Source: Chitinophagaceae bacterium (GTDB lineage Bacteria > Bacteroidota > Bacteroidia > Chitinophagales > Chitinophagaceae). From it: DNA of 64,000 nt. Below the pieces are notes generated by a model. That model made no database searches. It worked only from the letters and a program-made list of their open reading frames with translations, and was not told the origin of the DNA. The stretch covers positions 1 through 64,000 of the forward strand of contig JANYEB010000037.1 of the NCBI GenBank assembly GCA_025363355.1, given 5' to 3'. The position numbers were made by a program, and so were the translations under genes. Shown here one piece after another: positions 38,864-48,108 of the stretch; the stretch's first letter is position 1; every line of letters starts with the position of its first letter.

Positions 38864-39742
38864 CTACATTCTTTCTTTCAAAAAAGCAATTGCTTTTGAA
38901 TATGCATCTTGTGTATATTCTTTATTAAAACTTGGGTTAGATGGATTTGCAAAACCGTGACCTGCCTCATAGCGGTGTAAAGATATTTTCTTTCCAACAG
39001 TTTTCATATTTGCTTCAAACGTATTTACCACTTCTTGCGAAATACCTTTGTCTTGATTGCCAAAAAATCCAATAACATCGCAGTTAATTGTTTTTAATCT
39101 CTCAACATCTTTTTCTGGTCTGCCATAATACATTACACATCCTTTTGCTTGTTTACCAGCAAGAATAGTTGATTGCAAACTCCAGCCTCCACCAAAACAC
39201 CAACCTACAGTATAGATATTTGCTTTTTTTCCTGCATAAGTAATAGCAGCATTTACAATGGCTTCTAATCTTTCTTTTTTTGCACTGCTCATAAATGCCA
39301 TTGCACTGTCTGGTGTGGTAGCAAGCTTTCCATCATACATATCAATTGCTAAAACATTTACATTGTCTAAATCAGTATAGTATTTATCTGCTTCTCTTTT
39401 AATGTAATCATTCAGACCCCACCATTCTTGAATTACAAATAACCATTTATTACTTTTCTTTTTACTCTTAATAAAATATCCACCAGCATTTGTGCCATCA
39501 GCAGCTACAAATTGAATACTGGTTCCTAAAGGGTTTTCTAATTTAAAGTTTGTTGGCTTTGGATGCAACATTGCAAATCCCGGCTTTGCAGCATCTAATT
39601 GAATCATTTCTCTGGTTTCAATGTTGAAACAGCTTACATAGCATTCTGGCGTAAGTGGTTTTGGAGTTTCTTTTTTAAATGTGTAGCTGAACAATAATGC
39701 TGTTGCAAAAGCAGCAACTGTAATTAGTGATAATTTTTTCAT
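38864..39742 (-). CDS. Secreted dienelactone hydrolase family protein
   Basis: VIQEWWGLNDYIKREADKY, VGWCFGGGWSLQ (nucleophile Cys), GHGFANP. Confidence 0.9.
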   Translation of the reverse strand: MKKLSLITVAAFATALLFSYTFKKETPKPLTPECYVSCFNIETREMIQLDAAKPGFAMLHPKPTNFKLENPLGTSIQFVAADGTNAGGYFIKSKKKSNKWLFVIQEWWGLNDYIKREADKYYTDLDNVNVLAIDMYDGKLATTPDSAMAFMSSAKKERLEAIVNAAITYAGKKANIYTVGWCFGGGWSLQSTILAGKQAKGCVMYYGRPEKDVERLKTINCDVIGFFGNQDKGISQEVVNTFEANMKTVGKKISLHRYEAGHGFANPSNPSFNKEYTQDAYSKAIAFLKERM

Positions 39743-39920
39743 TGATTTTTATTTTAGTGTGAAAATAGATGCTATTGTTATGTTTGATGCAGAATCACTT
39801 GTTACAAGGTCTATTTTTTCTCATCTCAAAAATTATAATAAACTTTAGTAGAATGTTAAAGATTTCAAAATTTTAATCCATTTGCTTATCATCCTATAAA
39901 TTTACATTGTAATTATTTTT

Positions 39921-41036
39921 ATGAAGCAATTGAGATTGATTATTGTATTGACGTTAGCTATTGTTTGCACAAAAAACTATGCTCAGTTTAGGAAGTATTC
40001 TAACGAATTTTTAAACATTGGTGCTGGAGCAAGAGGTTTAGGAATGGGTGGTGCACAAATTGTTTCTGTTGACGATGGAACTGCTGGTTATTGGAATCCT
40101 GCTGGATTGGTTTTTGTGAAAAATAATCCGAACCTTGCTTTAATGCACGCCGATTATTTTGGAGGCATTGGAAAATACGATTTTATTGGATTGGCTTTGC
40201 CGTCAAAAAATGGCAATAAAACTTTGGGCATCAGTTTTATGCGTTTTGCAGTTGACGATATTCCTAACACATTATTTTTAGTAAATCCTGATGGGTCTAT
40301 TGACTATAACAATATTTCTACTTTTTCATCTGCCGATTATGCTGTATTGCTATCATATTCTCAAATAGTAAAACAAACAAACAAAGAGTTTTTTAGTATC
40401 GGAGGCAATGTGAAAATCATTCGCAGACAAGTAGGCAGTTTTGCTAATGCTTGGGGTTTTGGTATTGACCTTGGTGCGATGTATAGAAAAGACAAATGGA
40501 AATTTGCAGCTGTTTTAAGAGATGCAACTACCACCTTCAACGCTTGGAGTTTTACTTTCACTGAAAGAGAAAAGGAAGTTTTATACTTAACCAATAACGA
40601 TATTCCTGTTAAAAGCACAGAAAATACTGCACCACGATTAATATTAGGTGCTGGCAGAGATTTTAAAATAAATGATAAACTAAATTTATACGCCGAGGCA
40701 AATTTGCATTTAACATTTGATGGTAAAAGAAACTCGGTTATTAGTTCTAATGTTTTAAACATAGATCCTAACATTGGCTTAGAAGCACAGTATAATAAAG
40801 TGCTTTTTGTGAGAGCAGGTATTTCTAATTTTCAACAAGCATTAAGCGATGGCGATACAACCAATCAAAAAAAAGTATGGATTTATCAACCAAGTTTAGG
40901 TGTAGGATTTAAGTTGAGTAATGTTGGCATAGATTATGCCTTTACAAACCTAGCTAATCAATCAAATCCATTATATACACACGTATTTTCTTTAAAGGTT
41001 GATTTGATAAATAATGTTAAAAGAAAAAAACAATAG
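39921..41036 (+). CDS. PorV/PorQ-family outer-membrane protein
   Basis: FLNIGAGARGLGMGGAQIVSVDDGTAGYWNPAGLVF; predicted beta-rich, signal peptide. Confidence 0.88.
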   Translation: MKQLRLIIVLTLAIVCTKNYAQFRKYSNEFLNIGAGARGLGMGGAQIVSVDDGTAGYWNPAGLVFVKNNPNLALMHADYFGGIGKYDFIGLALPSKNGNKTLGISFMRFAVDDIPNTLFLVNPDGSIDYNNISTFSSADYAVLLSYSQIVKQTNKEFFSIGGNVKIIRRQVGSFANAWGFGIDLGAMYRKDKWKFAAVLRDATTTFNAWSFTFTEREKEVLYLTNNDIPVKSTENTAPRLILGAGRDFKINDKLNLYAEANLHLTFDGKRNSVISSNVLNIDPNIGLEAQYNKVLFVRAGISNFQQALSDGDTTNQKKVWIYQPSLGVGFKLSNVGIDYAFTNLANQSNPLYTHVFSLKVDLINNVKRKKQ

Positions 41037-41150
41037 ATATTTTACAAAGTTTTTTGTAAGTAATTCACTAAATGCTCGTATCCATTAAAACAATTTTAAC
41101 TTCTTAGTTTTAAGATTCACTAATTTATTTGCCGTATAATTTTATATAAA

Positions 41151-41606
41151 ATGAAAAAAACACTTACGCTGATTCTGGGGTTTACTTTTTGCCTTTTAAA
41201 TTTTGCTAAAGCTCAAGTTAAAGATCCAGTTAGCTGGACTTATGAAGCAAAAAAGAAAACTGGTAATACTTACGACTTAGTTATTACTGCAACATTACCA
41301 AAACCGTGGCATATCTATTCTCAAAATTCTGGTGCCGATGGTCCAATTCCTACAACCATAACATTTAATCCAAACCCTTTAATTACTAGGGAAGGAAAGG
41401 TTATTGAAACAGGAAAATTGGTTAAGTTTTTTGATAAAAATTTTAATACAAATGTTCTCTATTACAGCGAGAAGGTGGTGTTTACCCAAAGTATTAAATT
41501 AAAAACCAAGGCCAAAACTGTTGTAACTGGAAAGGTTGAATTTATGGTTTGTGATGATGAAAAATGTTTGCCCCCAACTAAAAAAGCATTTACAATAAAA
41601 CTGTAA
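41151..41606 (+). CDS. Stand-alone DsbD N-terminal-like domain protein
   Basis: PKPWHIYSQNSGADGPIPTTITF...VEFMVCDDEKCLPPTKKAFTI. Confidence 0.85.
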   Translation: MKKTLTLILGFTFCLLNFAKAQVKDPVSWTYEAKKKTGNTYDLVITATLPKPWHIYSQNSGADGPIPTTITFNPNPLITREGKVIETGKLVKFFDKNFNTNVLYYSEKVVFTQSIKLKTKAKTVVTGKVEFMVCDDEKCLPPTKKAFTIKL

Positions 41607-41620
41607 AAAAATTTACAAGG

Positions 41621-41686
41621 TACGATTTTAGAATTACGATTTTATGTTTTATAAATCGTAATTCTTAATTCCAAAATCGTAATTAC
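41621..41686. repeat. Imperfect inverted repeat (ACGATTTT/AAAATCGT) in the intergenic region before dsbD
   Basis: TACGATTTTAGAATTACGATTT...ATAAATCGTAATTCTTAATTCCAAAATCGTAATTA. Confidence 0.7.
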
Positions 41687-41715
41687 TTAGTGCCTTTGTG
41701 GCAAAATCATTCTCA

Positions 41716-43647
41716 ATGAAAAAAATATTCTCTTTACTTTTTGCTGTTGTATTTTGTCTTGCTTCTTTTTCTCAAGATAGTTTAGTTTGGAAAATATCAG
41801 CAAAAAAAATAACAGATTCTACCTATCAAATTACTGCAAATAGCACAATTGCAAAAGGATGGCATTTGTATGCTAATAATCCAACTGTTGCAGGTTTAGA
41901 AGAGTCGAATGTAAAATTTGTTTTTCAGCTAGACAATATTAAAACTGTAGATGAAATTTCAGCTAGCCCAAAAGTCGAAACGATTAAAGACGTCTTGTTT
42001 GAGAATGCCGTTGTAAATGTTTATACAAATGATATTCAGTTAAAGCAAACAATTAAAATAAATGGTATTGTTCCCGCCATAATAAAAGCAAGTGTAGCTG
42101 GATTTATTGCTAAAGAAACAGAACTAATACCACTTGCTGAAATACAAGCTGAGTTTGCATTAGAAGGGGGTATTGCAGCTTCAACTAATAATATTAGACT
42201 AGGTTCTGTTGATATTAAAAACCCTGTTAACCAATGTGGCGATAAAATAGAAAAAGGAAGCTTGTGGACTGTATTTTTGTTAGGTCTTGTTGGAGGATTT
42301 ATTGCATTATTTACACCATGTATGTTTCCTATGATTCCTGTAACGGTTTCATTTTTTACAAAGCGTTCGCCTACCAGAAAAAAGGGAATTCAAAATGGTT
42401 TGTTGTATGGTTTTTTCATCTTTGCAATTTATGCTTTGGCAAGTACACCATTTCATTTGCTGAACCTGAACAGCGAAATATTTAATAGCATTTCCACCAG
42501 TCCGACTCTTAATATTATTTTCTTCATCATCTTCATTATTTTTTCTATTGCATTTTTTGGATACTTCGAAATAACGCTCCCACACAGCATTGCAGGCAAA
42601 GCAGATAGTAAAAGTAATTTAGGTAGCAGCATAGGGATTTTCTTTATGGCTCTTACTTTGGTGATTGTCTCTTTCTCTTGCACTGGCGTTATTTTAGGAA
42701 CACTTTTAGTTGGCACATCAAGTGGTGGTGCTTGGGCTTTAACAGTTGGTATGAGTGGCTTTGGCATTGCATTGGGTTTGCCTTTTGCATTGTTTGCCAT
42801 CTTTCCAAATTGGTTAGAAAACTTGCCTAAAAGTGGTGGTTGGTTAGATACAGTTAAAAAAGTATTGGCATTTGTTGAAGTTGCATTGGCTCTTAAATTT
42901 CTTTCAAATGCAGACTTAGTAAGCCATTGGGGCTTATTGAAGCGTGAAGTGTTTATTGCTTTATGGATTGTCGTGTGCATTGGGCTGGCTTTATATTCTT
43001 TCGGAATATTGCTTTTGCCACACGATTATAAAGGACAAAAAATTGGCACAGGAAGAAAAACAATTGGTGGTATTGCCATATTATTTGTATTATATTTAGC
43101 ACCAGGATTAACCAAAACTAAATACGCTAACCTTACTTTATTAAGTGGTATCGTACCTCCATTAAGCTATAGTGTGTATGCAGATGAAGCAAGGTTTAAA
43201 GGGCTAGAACCTAATGTTATTAACGATTATGATAAAGCTCTTGAAATGGCAAAAGCACAACACAAGCCTTTATTAATAGACTTCACAGGATGGGCTTGTG
43301 CTAATTGCAGAAGAATGGAAGAACAAGTGTGGACGAATAAAGAAGTGGCAAAAATAATTCGTGAAAATTTTATTTTGGTTTCACTTTATGTAGATGATAA
43401 AGCCAAACTGCCTGTTGAAAAAAGAATAATGAACTACAAAACCATAGATGGCAATGTGAAAGATATTATTACCATTGGCGACAGATATGCAACATTTGAA
43501 TCGGAAAACTTTAATCAGGTTTCTCAACCACTATATGTAATGCTTGATAACAATGAAAAACTTCTAGCTTTTCCTGTGGGTGCTACATTTGATGCAAAAA
43601 AATATTTGTCTTGGTTAGAATGTGGGGTAAAGGGATTTAAGCAATAA
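41716..43647 (+). CDS. dsbD: Thiol:disulfide interchange protein DsbD
   Basis: nDsbD-like N-terminus, CcdA-like TM core (GGFIALFTPCMFPMIPVTVSFF), C-terminal thioredoxin motif DFTGWACANCRRME. Confidence 0.93.
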   Translation: MKKIFSLLFAVVFCLASFSQDSLVWKISAKKITDSTYQITANSTIAKGWHLYANNPTVAGLEESNVKFVFQLDNIKTVDEISASPKVETIKDVLFENAVVNVYTNDIQLKQTIKINGIVPAIIKASVAGFIAKETELIPLAEIQAEFALEGGIAASTNNIRLGSVDIKNPVNQCGDKIEKGSLWTVFLLGLVGGFIALFTPCMFPMIPVTVSFFTKRSPTRKKGIQNGLLYGFFIFAIYALASTPFHLLNLNSEIFNSISTSPTLNIIFFIIFIIFSIAFFGYFEITLPHSIAGKADSKSNLGSSIGIFFMALTLVIVSFSCTGVILGTLLVGTSSGGAWALTVGMSGFGIALGLPFALFAIFPNWLENLPKSGGWLDTVKKVLAFVEVALALKFLSNADLVSHWGLLKREVFIALWIVVCIGLALYSFGILLLPHDYKGQKIGTGRKTIGGIAILFVLYLAPGLTKTKYANLTLLSGIVPPLSYSVYADEARFKGLEPNVINDYDKALEMAKAQHKPLLIDFTGWACANCRRMEEQVWTNKEVAKIIRENFILVSLYVDDKAKLPVEKRIMNYKTIDGNVKDIITIGDRYATFESENFNQVSQPLYVMLDNNEKLLAFPVGATFDAKKYLSWLECGVKGFKQ

Positions 43648-43654
43648 ATTGATT

Positions 43655-44053
43655 TTATCTACTAATTCCAGTAATTAAAAATACAACGCTCAGATAAATC
43701 CACAATACAGAAAATAATATGTGGATGATTGTTTCAAAAAATTTGCCTTTCCAAAGTTTGGGAGAATAAACAAAAAATTGAAATAGCAATCTTGCAAACC
43801 AAAATGCAAACATCCCCAGTGCAACGGTTTTACCTAATTTGGTATTAATTATTTCTTCTGCGTTAAAAAGACACAATAAACCCATTAAAAAAACTGTAGC
43901 TGCAATAAAAAAAGTATGCACGTATATCATTTGTCTATTGATTAGACTAATATTTTGCAACTCTTTTTTCCAATTAAAATACTTTGGAAAGACAATGTGT
44001 ATAATACTTAGTAGCATTAATAGTAAGCCAATTATTTTAAGGTGTATTTCCAT
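43655..44053 (-). CDS. Small multi-TM membrane protein
   Basis: 132 aa, four hydrophobic segments, overlaps the start-proximal gene by 17 bp, same strand. Confidence 0.6.
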   Translation of the reverse strand: MEIHLKIIGLLLMLLSIIHIVFPKYFNWKKELQNISLINRQMIYVHTFFIAATVFLMGLLCLFNAEEIINTKLGKTVALGMFAFWFARLLFQFFVYSPKLWKGKFFETIIHILFSVLWIYLSVVFLITGISR

Positions 44054-44828
44054 TTTTTGATAATATAAAAGTTGAAATAAATGGAGTTATTTTGAAATTA
44101 CTACTTAATTGCAATTCTGCCTTTTTAAAAGTGTTTAGCCAATTACTTTGCGAGTAAAAATGCAAGAAACCAATATTAAATGCAAGAAAGTTCATTATGT
44201 CTCTTTGATGCTCAACAACAATAATTTTTCCATCATTTGAAATAGATTCTTTTAATTGTTTAAAGAAGTTGATTCTTTCAGCCTCATTTCTTATTTCGTG
44301 TGCTGCCAATATTAAAAATATTGCACCAAAGTGATTGCTATTTACTGAAACATTTTTTGTATCAATTTGTAATGTATTGTGATGTGGAGGATATGTTTTT
44401 CTGGCTCTTTCTATAGACATTTCGGTATGTTTATTTTTGTCATAAAAATCATAAACATTCAATATTGCATTGGGAAAATGATTTGCTAGTAATGCACTTG
44501 TTTCATCAAAACCAGCATTAATGTTTGCAATATTTGTAAATGAGTTTGAATGAATATTTTGCAACCAATCTAGCGTATATAAATTTGAATAATCGTAGAT
44601 ATAATAGGATACTGCAAGCGAAATGGTTATGCTGAAAACAATTAGAAAAACAAGAATGATACTGATTAAATGAAACTGTTGTGGCAAGTAATTTAAAGCG
44701 ATTAATAAGAAGGAAATAAATACAAAAGCTATTACATAAAAGTGCCAGTTAAATCGAATAATATTTGTAACACCTTGAAGGGGTTTTCTGCCTATGGTTT
44801 CCATAATTCTATTTTGCCTTTTTTCCAA
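44037..44828 (-). CDS. Membrane-anchored class I SAM-dependent methyltransferase-like protein
   Basis: Two N-terminal TM helices, then a Rossmann-like order (NINAGFDETSALLANHFPNAILNVYDFYD...GAIFLILAAHEIRNEAERINFFKQLKESISNDGKIIVVEHQRD). Confidence 0.6.
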   Translation of the reverse strand: MEKRQNRIMETIGRKPLQGVTNIIRFNWHFYVIAFVFISFLLIALNYLPQQFHLISIILVFLIVFSITISLAVSYYIYDYSNLYTLDWLQNIHSNSFTNIANINAGFDETSALLANHFPNAILNVYDFYDKNKHTEMSIERARKTYPPHHNTLQIDTKNVSVNSNHFGAIFLILAAHEIRNEAERINFFKQLKESISNDGKIIVVEHQRDIMNFLAFNIGFLHFYSQSNWLNTFKKAELQLSSNFKITPFISTFILSKNGNTP

Positions 44829-45529
44829 TAGTATGGAATATTTTTTATTATAAAAGCATTTGCTAATTGTATATCCCTAAACGATTTGCTATCGATAAAA
44901 CCAATCTGATGTTTAACTACTTCTACTGGTTGTGGAATCCAGTTTTCTCTAACACCCTCTATAATGAGCACTTCATTTGTACTTGAGTTAAATGTAAATG
45001 TAAAAGGCAGTGGTCCTGCAAATTTTCTAGCTTCTTTCCAATCTTTGAAAGGAGAGTTTATCGGCAGAGCAATATCAACAGCTTTATTATTTATTGTTAT
45101 ACTAATATCAGATTTTTTTGATATTATTTGTAAACTACGCTCACTTTTTTTAAAAGCAATATCTGTTTGCAGATAATTGTAATGCGTGAAAATATTGCCC
45201 AAAAAAGACATCTTCTTTTTATTTGTTTCAGACTTTAAAATATACAGCCCTCGTAATTTTTTCCCCTTTGTATTTGTATATCTCACAAATATTCTAAAGC
45301 CAATTAATATAAAATTGTTTCCCATAAACTTGGGAAATCCTTTTGGTCTAAGGTCTTTTGTTTGCACAAAAGCAGCTGCAATAAAACCATAAGTATCATT
45401 TAATGTATCTAACTCTAAACAAGAAGGTAGCAGGGGCTGTAATTCTTCTTTTGCAACAGCATAAGAAAGCACCAAAGAACTTTCGAAAAAAGCCTCAACA
45501 GCAAATGGATGATTCTTTAGTGAAAGCAT
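44792..45529 (-). CDS. DUF2071 (YqjF)/acetoacetate-decarboxylase-like protein
   Basis: SYAVAKEELQPLLPSCLELDTLNDTYGFIAAAFVQTKDLRPKGFP pattern; overlaps next gene by 37 bp. Confidence 0.65.
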   Translation of the reverse strand: MLSLKNHPFAVEAFFESSLVLSYAVAKEELQPLLPSCLELDTLNDTYGFIAAAFVQTKDLRPKGFPKFMGNNFILIGFRIFVRYTNTKGKKLRGLYILKSETNKKKMSFLGNIFTHYNYLQTDIAFKKSERSLQIISKKSDISITINNKAVDIALPINSPFKDWKEARKFAGPLPFTFTFNSSTNEVLIIEGVRENWIPQPVEVVKHQIGFIDSKSFRDIQLANAFIIKNIPYYWKKGKIELWKP

Positions 45530-45530
45530 A

Positions 45531-45857
45531 TTAAGATTTTCTTTTACTGATTACGAATTGATGGGCATAAATTATAGCAATGAAAATTGCAGCAAAAACG
45601 ATGTTTAATTTGCCATATAGTAATAAATCTGGCACTGCAAAAAACTCGATAATGTTCATTGTTGCAATAATTATCATTTGCAAAACAGCACACCACTTTG
45701 ACTGGATTTTACTAACAATCCATACAAACATTAACACTTCTAAAATGCCAATTGTTTTGGTAAAAAATAATGCATAATCATTGCCTAAGATTCTAGATAC
45801 AATCTCTTGATGACGTGGAACAAAATTCAGCACCTTACAAAACAATCCATTAATCAA
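45531..45857 (-). CDS. DoxX-like membrane protein
   Basis: 108 aa, four TM helices, TKTIGILEVLMFVWIVSK; first gene of the four-gene run. Confidence 0.65.
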   Translation of the reverse strand: MINGLFCKVLNFVPRHQEIVSRILGNDYALFFTKTIGILEVLMFVWIVSKIQSKWCAVLQMIIIATMNIIEFFAVPDLLLYGKLNIVFAAIFIAIIYAHQFVISKRKS

Positions 45858-45931
45858 CCATACCAGAGCGATGGCGTAATTTAAAATGGTATTTATATGT
45901 TTCTGGGTAATATTTATAAAGAGTTAAAAAA

Positions 45932-47956
45932 TTACTGAACTCGTTTTAATCTTAATTGTTGAATTGGAGCAACAATTAATGGGAATTTTTCTACTGTAAC
46001 ATTGCTGGCATCAAGCCCAAAACCTCGCTCCTCACTAAGACTTATTTCTTTTAACCAAAAGTATAATTTCATTATCACTCTTTCAATAAATGGTAGTTCA
46101 TTATCCTGACTTAAAAATTTCTCTAGAACCACAAATTGAAAATCTCCTGTAACATTATTTTTCTCTAAACTTTCGTAACGACTTGTAATGTCTACTTCTT
46201 TATTTGCCATTAAATCTTGCACTACTTTCTTAAACATCAAGTTTATTTTTTGTTCAACCCTAAAACCTAATCTAAATTCAACTCTAATAATATCGTTAGC
46301 AACAATGTGGTCAACAGTATATTCACAAGTATTGGGTTCATCTAAAACATCAACGTGAACAAACCAATAAATATCTGCACGTTTTGGCTTTTTATTTAAA
46401 ATAGAATAAATGATTTTATGTTCAATCTCCTTGCTATTGTTTGCACTGGTCATATACACCAAATGTGTTGCATATTTTGCAATAGTGGTGTCCTCACTTA
46501 GTTCCTTCATTTGTGTAACATAGTGTTGCAAACGAACAAACTCAACATATCTATTCTTAATTTTTCTACTTCTAAACCACACATACATTATAGCAAATAA
46601 TCCTCCACCAACAATTACAGCAATATAACCACCCTTGGGAAATTTGTCTAAATTGGCAATAAGAAAAGAAATTTCTATTGCCAAGTACACTACCAGATAC
46701 AAATAAATGAGACCTTTTTTGGCACGATGACTTACTAAAAAATTAGCAAATAAAATTGAAGTGCTAATCATGCACAAAGTAATAGCCAAGCCATACGCAG
46801 CCTCCATATTAGAAGAACTCTTGAAGTATAAAACAATGCCAACACAACCTGCAAAAAGCATCCAATTAATTCCTCTAATATAAGTTTGCCCTTTTTCATC
46901 TGTAGGAAAAGATACTTTTAATTTAGGCCACAAATTCAATCGCATTGCTTCTGCAATCAGCGTAAACGAACCAGTAATTAAAGCCTGACTTGCAATAACA
47001 GCAGCTACTGTAGCAATGATAACGCCAACCAATTTAAACTGCTGAGGCATTACACCATAGAAAGGATTAAATCCTTCGTTTACCATTGCTTCGGTAACTT
47101 TTGTAATTATTTTTCCTTTGTAAATTGGTTGAGAAAGCAACCAAGCCCCCTGACCTAAATAATTTACTATTAAACAGATTTTTACAAAAATCCACGAGTA
47201 ACGAATATTGTTTTTGCCACAATGTCCCAAATCGCTATACAAAGCTTCTGCTCCTGTGGTACATAAAAATACTGCTCCCATTATCCAAAAACCTTGGGGA
47301 TAATGCACTAATAAATCATACGCATAATAAGGATTAAATGCTTTAAAAATACTTGAGTCAATGTGCATAAAACCCAATGTAGCCAACATTAAAAACCAAA
47401 TGCCCATTAAAGGTCCAAATAATTTTCCAATTGAAGTAGTGCCAAATTGTTGCAGCAAAAAAAGCACCGTTAAAATGCCAATAACAATATAAACGATTAC
47501 CAAACTTCCTTCTTGTATTTCAAAATGGGGTAGCTGTTTTAAACCTTCAACAGCCGATGTTACAGATATTGGGGGCGTTATCATTCCATCTGCTAAAAGT
47601 GCAGCCCCACCAAGCATTGCAGGTATTACAAGCCATTTTTTTCTTCGCCTTACTAAGGCATACAAACTAAAAATTCCACCTTCACCTTTGTTATCAGCTT
47701 GCAGCGTAAGAATAACATATTTGAATGTTGTCTGTAAAGTAAGTGTCCAAATAATGCACGACAACCCACCTAAAATAAGTTGCTCTGTAATTACTTTGTC
47801 TTTGATAATTGCGTTGAGAACGTAGAGAGGAGAAGTACCTATATCGCCATAAATAATTCCTAAAGCAATAATTAATCCTGCTGCTGAAACCCTGTTGATA
47901 TGCTTGCCCACAAAAAGTGAAGTTGGTTGAGAAATAAAGTACAAATGTATAAGCAA
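45932..47956 (-). CDS. kup: KUP-family potassium transporter
   Basis: LGIIYGDIGTSPLYVLNAI, LQADNKGEGGIFSLYALVRRR, GAVFLCTTGAEALYSDLGHCGKNNIRYSW. Confidence 0.96.
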   Translation of the reverse strand: MLIHLYFISQPTSLFVGKHINRVSAAGLIIALGIIYGDIGTSPLYVLNAIIKDKVITEQLILGGLSCIIWTLTLQTTFKYVILTLQADNKGEGGIFSLYALVRRRKKWLVIPAMLGGAALLADGMITPPISVTSAVEGLKQLPHFEIQEGSLVIVYIVIGILTVLFLLQQFGTTSIGKLFGPLMGIWFLMLATLGFMHIDSSIFKAFNPYYAYDLLVHYPQGFWIMGAVFLCTTGAEALYSDLGHCGKNNIRYSWIFVKICLIVNYLGQGAWLLSQPIYKGKIITKVTEAMVNEGFNPFYGVMPQQFKLVGVIIATVAAVIASQALITGSFTLIAEAMRLNLWPKLKVSFPTDEKGQTYIRGINWMLFAGCVGIVLYFKSSSNMEAAYGLAITLCMISTSILFANFLVSHRAKKGLIYLYLVVYLAIEISFLIANLDKFPKGGYIAVIVGGGLFAIMYVWFRSRKIKNRYVEFVRLQHYVTQMKELSEDTTIAKYATHLVYMTSANNSKEIEHKIIYSILNKKPKRADIYWFVHVDVLDEPNTCEYTVDHIVANDIIRVEFRLGFRVEQKINLMFKKVVQDLMANKEVDITSRYESLEKNNVTGDFQFVVLEKFLSQDNELPFIERVIMKLYFWLKEISLSEERGFGLDASNVTVEKFPLIVAPIQQLRLKRVQ

Positions 47957-48108
47957 ACCGACGATTGTAAAGATTATTTTGTGATAAGCAAGAATTGATA
48001 TTACCTATTATGTAAACAAATCAAAATTTTCATCTATATAGTTTTATCAGTTAGTAGTGTGTTTAGCATTACTTTTGAGTAAGGATTTAGACGTTTAATT
48101 TTTGATAT

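Noticed and set aside
40361-40774. 137-aa antisense ORF in the PorV/Q-like gene
   Set aside because: Shadow ORF of a clearly real CDS.
42453-42980. 175-aa antisense ORF within dsbD
   Set aside because: Lies fully opposite the well-supported dsbD CDS; composition is what an antisense frame of a TM protein would give.
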